This document shows, piece after piece, positions 43,297-52,117 of a stretch of 64,000 bases of DNA. Below the pieces are notes generated by a model. The model was not told where the DNA came from, ran no database searches, and saw only the letters and a list, made by a program, of their open reading frames with translations. The translations under genes and the position numbers were made by a program. Position 1 is the first letter of the stretch; every line of letters starts with the position of its first letter. Source of the DNA: Pseudomonas sp. RIT-PI-q (GTDB lineage Bacteria; Pseudomonadota; Gammaproteobacteria; Pseudomonadales; Pseudomonadaceae); contig NZ_LHPC01000051.1 of NCBI RefSeq assembly GCF_001297125.1, positions 150,910 through 214,909 of the forward strand, read 5' to 3'.

Positions 43297-44647
43297 CGTC
43301 ATCAGCCAACAAACGCATATTCAACCGCAACCCCTCTCCGGTGTTTTCAGCCCAAAGCCCCCCACCCTGGCGCTGCACTGCATTCCGGGCAATGCTCAAC
43401 CCCAAGCCAAACCCACCATCCCCTGGCCGAGAACCGTCAAGGCGAATGAACGGACAAAAAATCCGCTCCAGATCCGCTTCAGCCACCCCGCCGCCCTGAT
43501 CCTCCAACCATAGGTGCCAGAAGTCGCCATCGCGCCGTCCGCCGAGACTCACGACACCGCCGCTCGGCGAATGACGAATGGCATTGCGCAGGATATTTTC
43601 CAGGGCCTGGGCCAGGGTGTTGAGATTGCCGCGCACCCAACAGGACGCATCAACCCCGCATTGCAACTGCGTCGCCGGCCAGCCACTTTCATAGCAGGCG
43701 TTTTCCGTGAGCATTTCCCACAGTGCCTGGATCTGGATCGCCTCGTCGGGCAATGGCGCGCGCTCGGTGTCGAGCCAGGCCAGTTGCAACGTGTCCTCCA
43801 CCAGTCGCTGCATGCCATCGACTTCTCGGCCGATGCGTTCGCGCAATTGCAGCAAATCCTGCTCGCTTTCGCTGGCCACCCGCAGTCGACTCAGTGGCGT
43901 GCGCAATTCGTGGGAAAGGTCGCGCAGCAATTGTTGTTGCAGGGCCACCGTGCTTTGCAGGCGTTCGGACATGTGATCGAAGGCTCGGCCCAGCTCACCC
44001 AATTCATCGGAACGGTTGGTGGTGCGGCTCGACAGGCGCACGCCCAATTGGTCGGCGCGCCAGGCATTGGCTTGTTCGCGCAGGTTATTGAGGGGCACAA
44101 CCAACAACCGATACAGCCCGACGCACAGCAGCAACGTGAACATCCCGGGAATCACCCCGTTGGTGATCACGCGCCAGAACACCCGGTAGCGCCCGGGCAT
44201 GAATCGCTGGGGCAGCTCGATCACCAGGCTGCCGGCGGACGCGTCGCTGGGAAACGGTATCCGCAGCCACGGCAAGCGTTTGCGGTGGATGGGCCAGTCC
44301 AGGCCGCGCAGAAAGGTCAGGTGCTCGATTTCCGGATCGGTCAGCGACTGGCTGCTCAGCGACTGTAAATCACCGCCAATGACACCCACCCAGCCCGCTT
44401 CACGCTGACGCATGCTTTGCAGCCAGGCATCGACACCCTCATGCTGTTGCTGCTGCCACGCCTGCTCGGCCTCGGCGGCATAGCGCGTCAGGGTGCTTCG
44501 GGCGTCATCCGACAGGAACTGGTTCCGTTCCTCCATGTAGCGCCCCCAGGACCAGCTCAGCCAGATCATCAGCAGACAGAACGCGACTAACAAACAGGCC
44601 AGCTTCCAGAACAGCGAATGCCGGCCCGGCAGATCAGACCACTTCAT
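43241..44647 (-). CDS. Sensor histidine kinase (PirS-like position)
   Basis: About 468 residues. TM1 (LFWKLACLLVAFCLLMIWLSW), a periplasmic domain of ~130 residues, TM2 (VITNGVIPGMFTLLLCVGLYRLLVV), HAMP, HisKA (LLRDLSHELRTPLSR) and HATPase (ENILRNAIRH, DQGGGVA, GGFGLGLSIA). The last ~20 residues (DDAFAGKPAPTVDLLRTQNV) are encoded by a REP and are unlikely to be ancestral. The ATG at 44647 overlaps the regulator gene by 14 bases. In P. aeruginosa the cysM-gacS gap holds pirR-pirS-pirA; here no receptor gene is present. Confidence 0.9.
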   Translation of the reverse strand: MKWSDLPGRHSLFWKLACLLVAFCLLMIWLSWSWGRYMEERNQFLSDDARSTLTRYAAEAEQAWQQQQHEGVDAWLQSMRQREAGWVGVIGGDLQSLSSQSLTDPEIEHLTFLRGLDWPIHRKRLPWLRIPFPSDASAGSLVIELPQRFMPGRYRVFWRVITNGVIPGMFTLLLCVGLYRLLVVPLNNLREQANAWRADQLGVRLSSRTTNRSDELGELGRAFDHMSERLQSTVALQQQLLRDLSHELRTPLSRLRVASESEQDLLQLRERIGREVDGMQRLVEDTLQLAWLDTERAPLPDEAIQIQALWEMLTENACYESGWPATQLQCGVDASCWVRGNLNTLAQALENILRNAIRHSPSGGVVSLGGRRDGDFWHLWLEDQGGGVAEADLERIFCPFIRLDGSRPGDGGFGLGLSIARNAVQRQGGGLWAENTGEGLRLNMRLLADDAFAGKPAPTVDLLRTQNV

Positions 44648-45362
44648 CGACAGCACTCAAGACGTAACCCTTGCCCCAGACCGTGCGCACTTCACGCTCG
44701 GTGTAACCGATGGCCTTGAGCTTGCGGCGGATCTGACTGATGTGCATGTCCAGGCTGCGGTCATGGGCGGCGTAACCCCGCTGCAACACATGCTGATAAA
44801 GGAAGGCCTTGCTCAGCACTTCATCGCCGTTGCGGTTCAGCGTTTCCAGGAGTCGATACTCGCTGCGGGTCAGGCCGGCAGCGTGCTCGGCATAAAAGAC
44901 ATCACCGCGTTCATCATCGAAACGCAGGCTGTCCGCCGACGGGGTGATCGTTGCCGGTGCAGGTGCGGGTCGGCGGTCAAGCGCCACGCGCCGCAGGATC
45001 GCTTCGATGCGCACCCCCAACTCAACCATGCTGAAGGGTTTGGGCAGGTAATCATCGGCGCCCAGTCGAAAACCACTGATGCGATCCGCCTCGGCACCGA
45101 GCGCCGACATCAGCACCACCGGGGTCGAATGGCTCTGGCGCAACTGGGTCAACACGCTCAAGCCGTCCAGGCCCGGCAACAGAATATCCATCAGCACCAC
45201 ATCGAACGCTTGCTCGCGAGCAATAGCCAGGCCTTCCTGACCGTTCTGGCACCAGGTCACCTGAAAGCCGCTACGGCCCAGATGCTCGTGTACATAAGCA
45301 CCGAGCACGAGGTCGTCTTCGATGGAAAGGATGCGGGGATGGCCAACAGCGATGGGAGTCAT
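44634..45362 (-). CDS. OmpR-family response regulator (PirR-like position)
   Basis: A 242-residue regulator. The receiver has acidic IEDD, phospho-acceptor D59 (VVLMDILLPG), and the Lys of PKPF; the winged-helix domain ends in VRTVWGKGYVLS. A proline/alanine-rich linker (RRPAPAPATITPS) joins them. It is cotranscribed with the kinase, upstream of it, and divergent from gacS. Targets unknown; iron-linked function would be by analogy with PirRS only. Confidence 0.92.
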   Translation of the reverse strand: MTPIAVGHPRILSIEDDLVLGAYVHEHLGRSGFQVTWCQNGQEGLAIAREQAFDVVLMDILLPGLDGLSVLTQLRQSHSTPVVLMSALGAEADRISGFRLGADDYLPKPFSMVELGVRIEAILRRVALDRRPAPAPATITPSADSLRFDDERGDVFYAEHAAGLTRSEYRLLETLNRNGDEVLSKAFLYQHVLQRGYAAHDRSLDMHISQIRRKLKAIGYTEREVRTVWGKGYVLSAVDEVV

Positions 45363-45576
45363 GACTATCTGCAAATAATTCTCAGTTGGCGATTATTCAA
45401 GATTGCTTCGCCAGGGGCAACCCAAGGTTTGCCCACGATGCAAAAGCACTGGCCCGACCGACGAATGACGACATCAATTTTACGAAGATTGCCCGCCTGC
45501 AAATCGCTACACTGCGCAAGTGGTGCGTGCCGGATGTGCGTGCAGGTTATTCAATAGCTGGATGCAGGAGAGATGC

Positions 45577-48330
45577 GTGCTCAAGAAACTGGGGATTAAA
45601 GGCCGCGTGCTGTTGCTGACCCTGTTGCCGACCACCCTGATGGCGTTGGTGCTGGGCGGTTATTTCACCTGGATGCAGCAGTCCGACCTGCAAGCCCAAC
45701 TCATGCAGCGTGGCGAGATGATCGCCGAACAACTGGCACCGCTGGTGGCCCCGGCCATGGGTCACAAGAACACCCAACTGCTGGAACGCATCGCCACCCA
45801 ATACCTCGAAGAACCGGACGTGCGCGCAGTGACCTTCCTCGCGCCCGACCGTACCCTGCTGGCCCATGCCGGCCCGACCATGCTCAATCAGGCCCCGATC
45901 GGCAACAGCTCGCAAATGTTGCGCCGCAGCGGCAACGACGCCACGCGCTACCTGCTGCCGGTGTTCGGCAGGCACCGCAACCTGGCCGGCGACCTGATTC
46001 CCGATGAAGCCGACCGCCTGCTGGGCTGGGTCGAACTTGAACTGTCCCACAACGGCATGCTGCTGCGCGGTTACCGCAGCCTGTTCGCCAGCCTGTTGCT
46101 GATCGGCGCGGGCCTGGCCGGTGCGGCGCTGCTGGCGTTGCGCATGGGCCGGACCATCAATCGGCCGATCAGCCAGATCAAACTGGCGGTGGCGCAACTC
46201 AAGGACGGTCATCTGGAAACCCGCCTGCCGCCCCTCGGCAGCCAGGAGCTGGATGAACTGGCGTCCGGCATCAACCGTATGGCCAGCACGTTGCAGAATG
46301 CTCAGGAAGAACTGCAGCACAGCGTTGATCAGGCCACCGAAGATGTGCGCCAGAATCTGGAAACCATCGAAATCCAGAACATCGAACTGGACCTGGCCCG
46401 CAAGGAAGCCCTGGAGGCGAGCCGGATAAAGTCCGAGTTCCTGGCTAACATGAGCCATGAAATCCGCACCCCGCTCAACGGCATTCTCGGTTTTACCCAT
46501 CTGCTGCAAAAAAGCGAACTGACCCCGCGCCAGCTCGATTATCTGGGCACCATCGAAAAATCCGCTGACAGCCTGTTGGGCATCATCAACGAGATTCTCG
46601 ACTTCTCGAAAATCGAGGCCGGCAAACTGGTGCTCGACCATATTCCGTTCAACCTGCGCGACTTGCTTCAGGACACCCTGACCATCCTCGCCCCGGCCGC
46701 CCACGCCAAGCAGCTGGAGCTGGTGAGCCTGGTGTATCGCGACACGCCGCTGTCACTGGTGGGCGATCCGCTGCGGCTCAAACAGATCCTCACCAACCTG
46801 GTTAGCAACGCCATCAAGTTCACCCGCGAGGGCACCATCGTAGCCCGAGCCATGCTTGAAGAAGAGCATGAAGACAGCGTGCAACTGCGCATCAGCATTC
46901 AGGACACCGGCATCGGTCTGTCGAGCCAGGACGTGCGTGCGCTGTTCCAGGCCTTCAGCCAGGCCGACAACTCGCTGTCGCGTCAACCCGGCGGCACCGG
47001 CCTGGGGCTGGTGATTTCCAAGCGCTTGATCGAACAAATGGGTGGCGAGATCGGCGTCGACAGCACGCCGGGCGAAGGCTCGGAATTCTGGATCAGCCTG
47101 AGCCTGCCCAAGACCCGCGACGACGCCGAAGACCTGCCCGGGCCGCCGTTGCTCGGACGCCGGGTGGCGGTACTGGAAAATCATGAACTGGCGCGCCAGG
47201 CGTTGCAGCATCAACTGGAAGATTGTGGCCTCGACGTCACACCGTTCAATACCCTGGAAAGCCTGACCAATGGCGTGACCGGCGCCCATCAGACCGATCA
47301 GGCGATCGACCTCGCCGTGCTCGGCATCACCAGCAACGACATGCCGCCGGAGCGCCTCAACCAGCACATCTGGGACCTCGAACACCTGGGCTGCAAAGTG
47401 CTGGTGCTGTGCCCGACCACCGAACAGACGCTGTTCCACCTCTCGGTGCCCAACCCCCACAGCCAGCTCCAGGCCAAACCGGCGTGCACGCGCAAGCTGC
47501 GGCGGGCCCTGTCCGATCTGGTCAACCCGCGCCAGCAGCGCAGCGACCCCGGCGAACCGGTATCCAGCCGTGCGCCGAAGGTCCTTTGTGTCGACGACAA
47601 CCCGGCCAACCTGCTACTGGTGCAAACCCTGCTCGAAGACATGGGCGCCAAGGTGCTGGCGGTAGAAAGCGGTTACGCCGCAGTGAAAGCGGTGCAGAAC
47701 GAGACGTTCGATCTGGTGTTGATGGACGTGCAGATGCCCGGCATGGACGGGCGCCAGAGCACCGAAACGATCCGTCAGTGGGAAAGCGAGCGGCATTGCA
47801 CACCATTGCCGATCGTCGCCCTCACCGCCCACGCCATGGCCAACGAAAAACGCGCCTTGCTGCAAAGCGGCATGGACGACTACCTGACCAAACCGATCAG
47901 CGAACGGCAACTGGCGCAGGGGGTGTTGAAGTGGACCGGCCTGGCGCTGCGCAATCATGGGCCGGAGCGTTCCAGTGACAGCCACGGCGGTGGCCATGAG
48001 TTGCAGGTGCTCGATCACGAAGAAGGCTTACGCCTGGCCGCCGGCAAGGCCGATCTGGCGGCGGACATGCTCGCGATGTTGCTGGCCTCGCTTGAAGCCG
48101 ACCGCGAGGCCATTCGCGCAGCCCGCGAAAGCAACGACCAGAATGCCCTGATCGAACGCGTCCATCGCCTGCACGGTGCAACCCGTTATTGCGGCGTACC
48201 GCAACTGCGCGCCGCCTGCCAACGCAGTGAAACCCTGCTCAAGCAGCAGGACGCCAAAGCCTACGGTGCACTCGACGAACTCGATCGAGCGATCAATCGC
48301 CTGGCCGCCCAGGCGCGTATTAACGCTTGA
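45577..48330 (+). CDS. gacS: Global regulatory hybrid sensor kinase GacS
   Basis: A 917-residue tripartite kinase that activates GacA and the Rsm small RNAs controlling secondary metabolism, biofilm and virulence. Two TM helices flank a ~140-residue periplasmic domain, then HAMP, HisKA with H294 (NMSHEIRTPLNG), HATPase, receiver with D717 (LVLMDVQMPGMDG) and Hpt with H863 (RVHRLHGATRYCGV). Those three positions match the known phosphorelay residues, which confirms the GTG start at 45577 (AGGAG six bases before). Confidence 0.98.
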   Translation: MLKKLGIKGRVLLLTLLPTTLMALVLGGYFTWMQQSDLQAQLMQRGEMIAEQLAPLVAPAMGHKNTQLLERIATQYLEEPDVRAVTFLAPDRTLLAHAGPTMLNQAPIGNSSQMLRRSGNDATRYLLPVFGRHRNLAGDLIPDEADRLLGWVELELSHNGMLLRGYRSLFASLLLIGAGLAGAALLALRMGRTINRPISQIKLAVAQLKDGHLETRLPPLGSQELDELASGINRMASTLQNAQEELQHSVDQATEDVRQNLETIEIQNIELDLARKEALEASRIKSEFLANMSHEIRTPLNGILGFTHLLQKSELTPRQLDYLGTIEKSADSLLGIINEILDFSKIEAGKLVLDHIPFNLRDLLQDTLTILAPAAHAKQLELVSLVYRDTPLSLVGDPLRLKQILTNLVSNAIKFTREGTIVARAMLEEEHEDSVQLRISIQDTGIGLSSQDVRALFQAFSQADNSLSRQPGGTGLGLVISKRLIEQMGGEIGVDSTPGEGSEFWISLSLPKTRDDAEDLPGPPLLGRRVAVLENHELARQALQHQLEDCGLDVTPFNTLESLTNGVTGAHQTDQAIDLAVLGITSNDMPPERLNQHIWDLEHLGCKVLVLCPTTEQTLFHLSVPNPHSQLQAKPACTRKLRRALSDLVNPRQQRSDPGEPVSSRAPKVLCVDDNPANLLLVQTLLEDMGAKVLAVESGYAAVKAVQNETFDLVLMDVQMPGMDGRQSTETIRQWESERHCTPLPIVALTAHAMANEKRALLQSGMDDYLTKPISERQLAQGVLKWTGLALRNHGPERSSDSHGGGHELQVLDHEEGLRLAAGKADLAADMLAMLLASLEADREAIRAARESNDQNALIERVHRLHGATRYCGVPQLRAACQRSETLLKQQDAKAYGALDELDRAINRLAAQARINA

Positions 48331-48380
48331 TGCCGCGCAATGGCGTTGATCAATATCGACGCTAAGCTCACCGCCCCCCC

Positions 48381-48462
48381 GTAGGAGCTGGCTTGCCAGC
48401 GAAGGCGGCCTCAAGAGCAACGTAGAATTTGAGGGCCCCTTCGCTGGCAAGCCAGCTCCTAC
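48381..48462. repeat. REP-type inverted repeat (GTAGGAGCTGGCTTGCCAGCGAAGG variant)
   Basis: Both arms carry the compensated CTGGC/GCCAG variant; it lies between gacS and ldhA, which run in the same direction. Confidence 0.92.
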
Positions 48463-48504
48463 AAGATCGGGTTCAATTCAGCGTGAATTTTCCAGGAGGA
48501 TGCC

Positions 48505-49503
48505 ATGCGCACGATTCTTTTCAGCAGTCAGACCTACGATCGCGACAGTTTCCTGGGTGCCGGGTTGCCGTCCGGCATCGAGCTGCAGTTTCAATCGGCG
48601 CGACTGAGCCTCGACACGGTCGCGCTGGCGGAGCATCACGAGGTGGTTTGCGCCTTCATCAATGACGACCTCAGCGCCCCGGTGCTCGAACAATTGGCGG
48701 CGGGCGGCACACGCCTGATCGCCTTGCGCTCGGCCGGTTACAACCATGTCGACCTGGCGGTCGCGAAACGGTTGGGGCTGGCGGTTGTGCGGGTCCCGGC
48801 CTACTCGCCGCACGCGGTGGCCGAACACGCAGTGGCGCTGATCCTGGCGCTCAACCGGCGCTTGCACCGTGCCTACAACCGCACCCGCGAAGGGGATTTC
48901 AGTCTGCACGGGCTGACCGGCTTCGACCTGGTCGGCAAGACGGTCGGCGTGGTCGGCACCGGGCAGATTGGCGCGACGTTCGCGAAAATCATGAACGGGT
49001 TTGGCTGCCAGTTGCTGGCCTACGACCCCTACCCCAACCCACAGGTCGAAGCCCTCGGCGCGCGTTACCTGAGTTTGCCCGAACTGTTGGCCGAGTCGCA
49101 GATCATCAGCCTGCACTGCCCGCTCAACGAGCAGAGCAAACACTTGATCAACCGCGAGTCACTGGCGCACCTGCAACCCGGCGCGATGTTGATCAACACC
49201 GGGCGTGGCGGTTTGGTGGACACACCGGCGCTGCTCGACGCATTGAAGGACGGCCAATTGGGGTATCTGGGACTGGATGTGTATGAAGAAGAGGCGCAGC
49301 TGTTTTTCGAGGACCGTTCCGACCTGCCGCTGCAGGACGATGTGCTGGCGCGATTGCTGACCTTCCCCAACGTGATCGTCACGGCGCACCAGGCCTTCCT
49401 GACTCGCGAGGCGCTGGGCGCAATCGCCGAGACCACCCTGCAAAACATCGCCGCCTGGACGGCCGGCAAACCGCAGAACCTTGTGGATGCCGGTGGAACC
49501 TGA
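48505..49503 (+). CDS. ldhA: D-lactate dehydrogenase
   Basis: A 332-residue D-2-hydroxyacid dehydrogenase that reduces pyruvate to D-lactate with NADH. Rossmann motif VVGTGQIGATFAKIM, NAD-acid region in LAYDPYPN, catalytic Arg (INTGRGGLVDT), Glu (YEEEAQLFFEDR) and His (TAHQAFLTREA). GGAGG precedes the ATG. It lies downstream of gacS as in other pseudomonads and may be co-transcribed despite the REP. Confidence 0.95.
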   Translation: MRTILFSSQTYDRDSFLGAGLPSGIELQFQSARLSLDTVALAEHHEVVCAFINDDLSAPVLEQLAAGGTRLIALRSAGYNHVDLAVAKRLGLAVVRVPAYSPHAVAEHAVALILALNRRLHRAYNRTREGDFSLHGLTGFDLVGKTVGVVGTGQIGATFAKIMNGFGCQLLAYDPYPNPQVEALGARYLSLPELLAESQIISLHCPLNEQSKHLINRESLAHLQPGAMLINTGRGGLVDTPALLDALKDGQLGYLGLDVYEEEAQLFFEDRSDLPLQDDVLARLLTFPNVIVTAHQAFLTREALGAIAETTLQNIAAWTAGKPQNLVDAGGT

Positions 49504-49574
49504 TCGAAGGTCACATGCCCGCGCCATACTGCGCCGATGTCCGTGCTAGCATGCCGCGCATATTTGGAGGACCC

Positions 49575-50009
49575 ATGGTCGAACACGATTTCCGCTATAG
49601 CCTGATGAACCCGCAACACACCCTCACCGAATGCCGCGCCCTTGTGCCGGGGCGTTATCAAGTCACCGGCAACGGCGGCTCGATTCGTAACAACGACGTG
49701 CTGATCGTGACCCTTAAAGGCAGCAAGGACTTGTCCATGCGCCTGACCGTCGAAACCGTTCGCCACCTGATCAACCCGCCCGGCCAATGGGTCGCAGTGG
49801 CCAGTGGTCCGGTATTCGGCGAATTGGCGATCCACACCTGGAAAGTCAACTGCGACAGCTGTGCCAAAGAGCTGAGTTTCGAATTCGCGGTCGACGCCAA
49901 GCTGGGCAACAAGGCTGAGAAGCCTGCGGCCACGGCACGGATCAGCGAGTTGGGCTGGACCACCGTTGGCGAGAAACACCTGTGCCCGAAATGCCAGGAG
50001 CCTGCGTGA
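49575..50009 (+). CDS. Conserved protein with C-terminal zinc-ribbon cysteines
   Basis: A 144-residue protein with two CxxC pairs (CDSCAKELSF and CPKCQEPA), suggesting a zinc site formed across the C-terminal half. The N-terminal part is a compact beta-rich region (RYQVTGNGGSIRNNDVLIVTLKG). GGAGG directly before the ATG at 49575 sets the start. Its stop overlaps the next ATG (TGATG). I know it only as a conserved neighbour of ldhA; function unknown. Confidence 0.86.
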   Translation: MVEHDFRYSLMNPQHTLTECRALVPGRYQVTGNGGSIRNNDVLIVTLKGSKDLSMRLTVETVRHLINPPGQWVAVASGPVFGELAIHTWKVNCDSCAKELSFEFAVDAKLGNKAEKPAATARISELGWTTVGEKHLCPKCQEPA

Positions 50010-50413
50010 TGAAACACCTCGCTTTGGCCGCGATGGCTGGCGCCAGCCTGTTGGGCTGCGCCGCCGACCCGGTGCAATTGCAACAAAACCGCAGCTACAT
50101 TCTGGAGTGGATCGGCGAACGTCCATTGATGGATTACAGCCACCTGACCGTCACCCTTGGTGAAGACGGTCGGGCCTACGGCAACGGCGGCTGCAACCAC
50201 TGGTTCGCACCGTATACCCTGGAAGGCGACAAGCTGAGTTTCGGCAAGGTCGGCAGCACCCGCAAACTCTGCGCGCCGGCGCTGATGGAACAGGAAAAGC
50301 GCTTCCTGCAGGCTCTGGAAAACGTGCAGCGCTGGGACGTTTCGCCAATCGACCAGATGCGCTTCTGGCCGGCCGAAGGCAAGCCACTGCGTTGGTGGCT
50401 TGAAGAGGGTTGA
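50009..50413 (+). CDS. META/HslJ domain lipoprotein
   Basis: A 134-residue lipoprotein with a lipobox (ASLLGC, Cys17) after a short signal peptide. The body is a META domain (GNGGCNHWFAPYTLEGDKLSFGKVGSTRKLCAPALMEQEKRFLQAL), as in HslJ. Two cysteines (in GGCN and LCAP) could pair in the periplasm. Overlaps the upstream gene by one base. HslJ proteins affect heat and novobiocin tolerance in E. coli; the role here is not known. Confidence 0.9.
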   Translation: MKHLALAAMAGASLLGCAADPVQLQQNRSYILEWIGERPLMDYSHLTVTLGEDGRAYGNGGCNHWFAPYTLEGDKLSFGKVGSTRKLCAPALMEQEKRFLQALENVQRWDVSPIDQMRFWPAEGKPLRWWLEEG

Positions 50414-50430
50414 TGATCGCACCGCACTTT

Positions 50431-50563
50431 TGTAGCAGCTGGCGCAGCCTGCGTTCGGCTGCGAAGCAGTCGTGAAATCAGGCGATGCGGTGCTTCAGGT
50501 AGTCCGCGTGCACAGGTTTTACGACTGCTGCGCAGCCGAACGCAGGCTGCGCCAGCTGCTACA
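50431..50563. repeat. Inverted repeat, GTAGCAGCTGGCGCAGCCTGCG family
   Basis: Arms of ~43 bases identical in sequence to those at 24574 (TGTAGCAGCTGGCGCAGCC and complement), with a different spacer. Located between convergent genes. Confidence 0.93.
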
Positions 50564-50587
50564 TGGATCGCGTTACGGTTTGACTGC

Positions 50588-51055
50588 TCAGTTTTTAGCC
50601 TGCAACGCCTCAAGCTTGGCCATCACCCCCGCCGCCGTCTGCTCGCCCATCAGCTGTTCACGCACTTTGCCCTTGTTGTCGATGATGTAGGTCACCGGCA
50701 ATGCCTCACTGCGTGGCAATTCGAACAGTTCCGCCGGATCCTGCGCCAGCACGGTGAACTTGATGCCCAGTTTCTCGCTGGCGCTTTTCAGCTCTTCACC
50801 CTGCACATTGTCGAAGTTGACCCCGAACACCCCGATCTTCTTGTCCTTGAGTTGCTCGGCCAGGGTGTTCAATTCGGGGATTTCGGTTCGGCACGGGCCG
50901 CACCATTCGGCCCAGTAATTGAGCACCAACCATTGTTTGTCCAGACGCTCGGCGGCGACTTTGTGGCCGTTCTGGTCGATGCCATAGTCGTTACCGCAGC
51001 CCCCCAGCATCAACGCGCCCATGATCGCCAATGCCGCTGCCAGTCGTCTTGTCAT
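50588..51055 (-). CDS. TlpA-like thioredoxin-fold lipoprotein
   Basis: A 155-residue periplasmic thiol-disulfide protein. Lipobox LMLGGC gives a lipid-anchored N-terminus; the redox site is AEWCGPC in a thioredoxin fold, followed by FGVNFDNVQG and the cis-Pro region EALPVTYIID. Such proteins reduce periplasmic disulfides, often for cytochrome assembly. Divergent from arsC with a 114-base gap. Confidence 0.92.
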   Translation of the reverse strand: MTRRLAAALAIMGALMLGGCGNDYGIDQNGHKVAAERLDKQWLVLNYWAEWCGPCRTEIPELNTLAEQLKDKKIGVFGVNFDNVQGEELKSASEKLGIKFTVLAQDPAELFELPRSEALPVTYIIDNKGKVREQLMGEQTAAGVMAKLEALQAKN

Positions 51056-51169
51056 GTCGTGATCCTTGTCAAAAATAGAATACTGCCGCGACCCATTGCC
51101 TCCCAAGGTTCTGGAATACGCGCCGCACGGTTAGAATAGCCGCCACCTTACGCAAGATGCGACCCGCAC

Positions 51170-51523
51170 ATGACCGATCTGACGCTTTATCACAACCCGC
51201 GCTGCTCGAAATCCCGCGGTGCGCTCGAACTGCTTGAAGCCCGTGGCCTGGCCCCGACCGTGGTCCGCTACCTGGAAACCCCACTGGATGCCGCGCAAAT
51301 CAAGAGCCTGCTGAGCAAACTCGGCCTCAGCGCCCGGCAACTGCTGCGCACCGGTGAAGATGAGTACAAGACCCTCAACCTGGCCGACAGCAGTCTGAGC
51401 GAGGCGCAATTGATCGCGGCCATCGCGGCGCATCCGAAACTCATGGAGCGACCGATTCTCGAAGTCGGCGACAAAGCCATCATCGGCCGCCCACCGGAGC
51501 AAATCCTGGAGCTGCTGCCGTGA
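51170..51523 (+). CDS. arsC: Arsenate reductase family protein
   Basis: A 117-residue glutaredoxin-dependent ArsC. The catalytic Cys is in YHNPRCSKSRGALELLEARG (residues ~5-24), and Arg in LMERPIL plus the C-terminal GDKAIIGRPPEQILEL match the family. No arsR or arsB is nearby, so this is a housekeeping homologue; arsenate activity is inferred. Its stop overlaps the wrbA GTG start (GTGA). Confidence 0.93.
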   Translation: MTDLTLYHNPRCSKSRGALELLEARGLAPTVVRYLETPLDAAQIKSLLSKLGLSARQLLRTGEDEYKTLNLADSSLSEAQLIAAIAAHPKLMERPILEVGDKAIIGRPPEQILELLP

Positions 51524-52116
51524 GTGCGCCGTACATTCTGGTTCTGTATTACAGCCGCAGCGGCTCGACCAATGAAATGGCCCGGCAGATTGCCCGTGGT
51601 GTCGAGCAGTCGGGCATGGAAGCGCGGCTGCGCACCGTGCCGGCGATCTCTACCGAATGCGAAGCCGTGTCCCCGGACATTCCGGACGAAGGCGCGCTGT
51701 ACGCCAGCCTCGACGACCTGAAGAACTGCGCAGGCCTGGCACTGGGCAGCCCGACCCGTTTCGGCAACATGGCGGCGCCGCTCAAATACTTTCTCGATGG
51801 CACCAGCAATCTGTGGCTGACCGGCGCCCTCGTCGGCAAACCTGCTGGCGTGTTCACCTCCACGGCCAGCCTGCACGGCGGTCAGGAAACCACGCTGCTG
51901 TCGATGATGCTGCCGTTGCTGCATCACGGCATGCTGATCACCGGCCTGCCGTACAGCGAGTCGGCGTTGCTGGAAACCCAGGGCGGCGGCACCCCGTACG
52001 GCGCCAGCCACCACGCGGGCGCCGATGGCAAAAGCGGTCTGGACTCGCATGAAGTGGCGCTGTGCCGCGCGCTGGGCCTGCGCCTGGCGAAAACTGCGCA
52101 GAAACTGGAGAGCTAA
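51520..52116 (+). CDS. wrbA: NAD(P)H:quinone oxidoreductase WrbA
   Basis: A 198-residue flavodoxin-like protein that reduces quinones by two electrons. FMN phosphate loop YYSRSGSTNEMAR, LGSPTRFGNMAAPLKYFLDGT and the His-rich HGGQETTLLSMMLPLLHHGM region are diagnostic. GTG start overlapping arsC. It is followed one base later by the DUF2069 gene; the three are probably one operon. Confidence 0.95.
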   Translation: MSAPYILVLYYSRSGSTNEMARQIARGVEQSGMEARLRTVPAISTECEAVSPDIPDEGALYASLDDLKNCAGLALGSPTRFGNMAAPLKYFLDGTSNLWLTGALVGKPAGVFTSTASLHGGQETTLLSMMLPLLHHGMLITGLPYSESALLETQGGGTPYGASHHAGADGKSGLDSHEVALCRALGLRLAKTAQKLES

Positions 52117-52117
52117 C

